Assembly: GCA_031277235.1 (NCBI GenBank) | Contig: JAITMT010000133.1 | Coordinates: 1 to 5,577 of the forward strand | Direction: 5' to 3' | DNA from: Tannerella sp. | GTDB taxonomy: Bacteria > Bacteroidota > Bacteroidia > Bacteroidales > Tannerellaceae | DNA: 5,577 nt | In this document: in pieces, positions 5,423 through 5,577 of the stretch | How positions within the stretch are numbered: position 1 is the stretch's first letter | Layout: every line of letters begins with the position of its first letter | Made by a program: the position numbers and the translations under genes | The notes under the pieces: generated by a model | The model's database searches: none | What the model was told of the DNA's origin: nothing | What the model saw: the letters and a program-made list of their open reading frames with translations, nothing else

Positions 5423-5577
5423 ATGAATCCAAGAGTTGCTGACGTAAAGCCCGAACAAAATTATACACTGCATATATGGTTTTTGAATGGCGAAGAAGGA
5501 ATCTTCGACGTTAAACCCTATCTTGATGATGAAATGTTCAAACCGTTGAAGAATGTGGCATTTTTTAATTCCGTAAG
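5423..5577 (+). CDS. DUF2442 family protein, 3' end beyond window
   Basis: The first 51 codons are visible. MNPRVADVKPEQNYTLHIWF, then LNGEEGIFDVKPYLDD, and MFKPLKNVAFFNSV match the DUF2442 signature: a 'V..VKP..nY.L.i.F.nGe' strand pair, an FDvkPyL turn and an F..L.n...F..V segment. The family is about 80-100 residues long, so roughly half is missing to the right. Its ATG lies 5 bp after the DUF4160 stop behind an A-rich leader, so the two are surely co-transcribed. DUF2442 proteins are small and uncharacterised; some carry extra DNA-binding domains, and a regulatory or antitoxin role beside DUF4160 is plausible but unproven. Confidence 0.85.
   Translation, partial: MNPRVADVKPEQNYTLHIWFLNGEEGIFDVKPYLDDEMFKPLKNVAFFNSV

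Overview
The window reads as the chromosome of a Bacteroidetes bacterium, most likely of the order Bacteroidales. The promoters have the Bacteroidetes form (TTG about 19 bp upstream of TAnnTTTG). Two proteins end in type IX secretion (T9SS) C-terminal sorting domains. Translation starts are A-rich with weak Shine-Dalgarno sequences. No rRNA, tRNA, CRISPR array or complete insertion sequence is visible. It looks like a decaying accessory region: four of the larger reading frames are truncated or carry stops, next to small toxin-antitoxin-like genes.

Left part (1-680). On the minus strand lies the start of an MNT-type nucleotidyltransferase antitoxin. It overlaps the surviving C-terminal piece of its HEPN toxin partner, whose N-terminal part is gone. 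A promoter-like -7 box on the minus strand (473-480) and one on the plus strand (669-676) point away from each other. Between them sit five short palindromes spaced 31-42 bp apart, two of them in a 19-bp direct repeat and two in a 16-bp direct repeat.

Middle (703-3850). After a doubtful 109-residue ORF comes a short gene pair: a lipoprotein with one bacterial Ig-like domain (1080-1553), then a secreted lysyl-endopeptidase-type serine protease (1581-3725). The protease has a signal peptide, a complete catalytic triad, two beta-rich domains and a T9SS sorting domain. An in-frame TAG at codon 31 separates the signal peptide from the rest. Base composition jumps near 3060, from about 27-38% G+C in most of the preceding part to about 53% in the C-terminal part. 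A strong hairpin terminator follows.

Right-middle (3850-4795). Two gene remnants meet near 4200. On the minus strand is an unrecognised C-terminal fragment broken by a TAA. On the plus strand is the C-terminal stub of another T9SS-exported protein (one Ig-like repeat plus sorting domain). A 7-bp tandem repeat and a second strong hairpin terminator follow, then a possible 27-codon minus-strand ORF.

Right end (4816-5577). A well-formed promoter, overlapped by copies of a 7-bp operator-like motif (ATCCGTA), drives three tightly packed small genes: an antitoxin-like protein with an FGMWxDRD tail, a DUF4160 protein and a DUF2442 protein that runs off the window. This is the most coherent intact unit and the best candidate for a little-described system: an autoregulated toxin-antitoxin-like operon of three genes.
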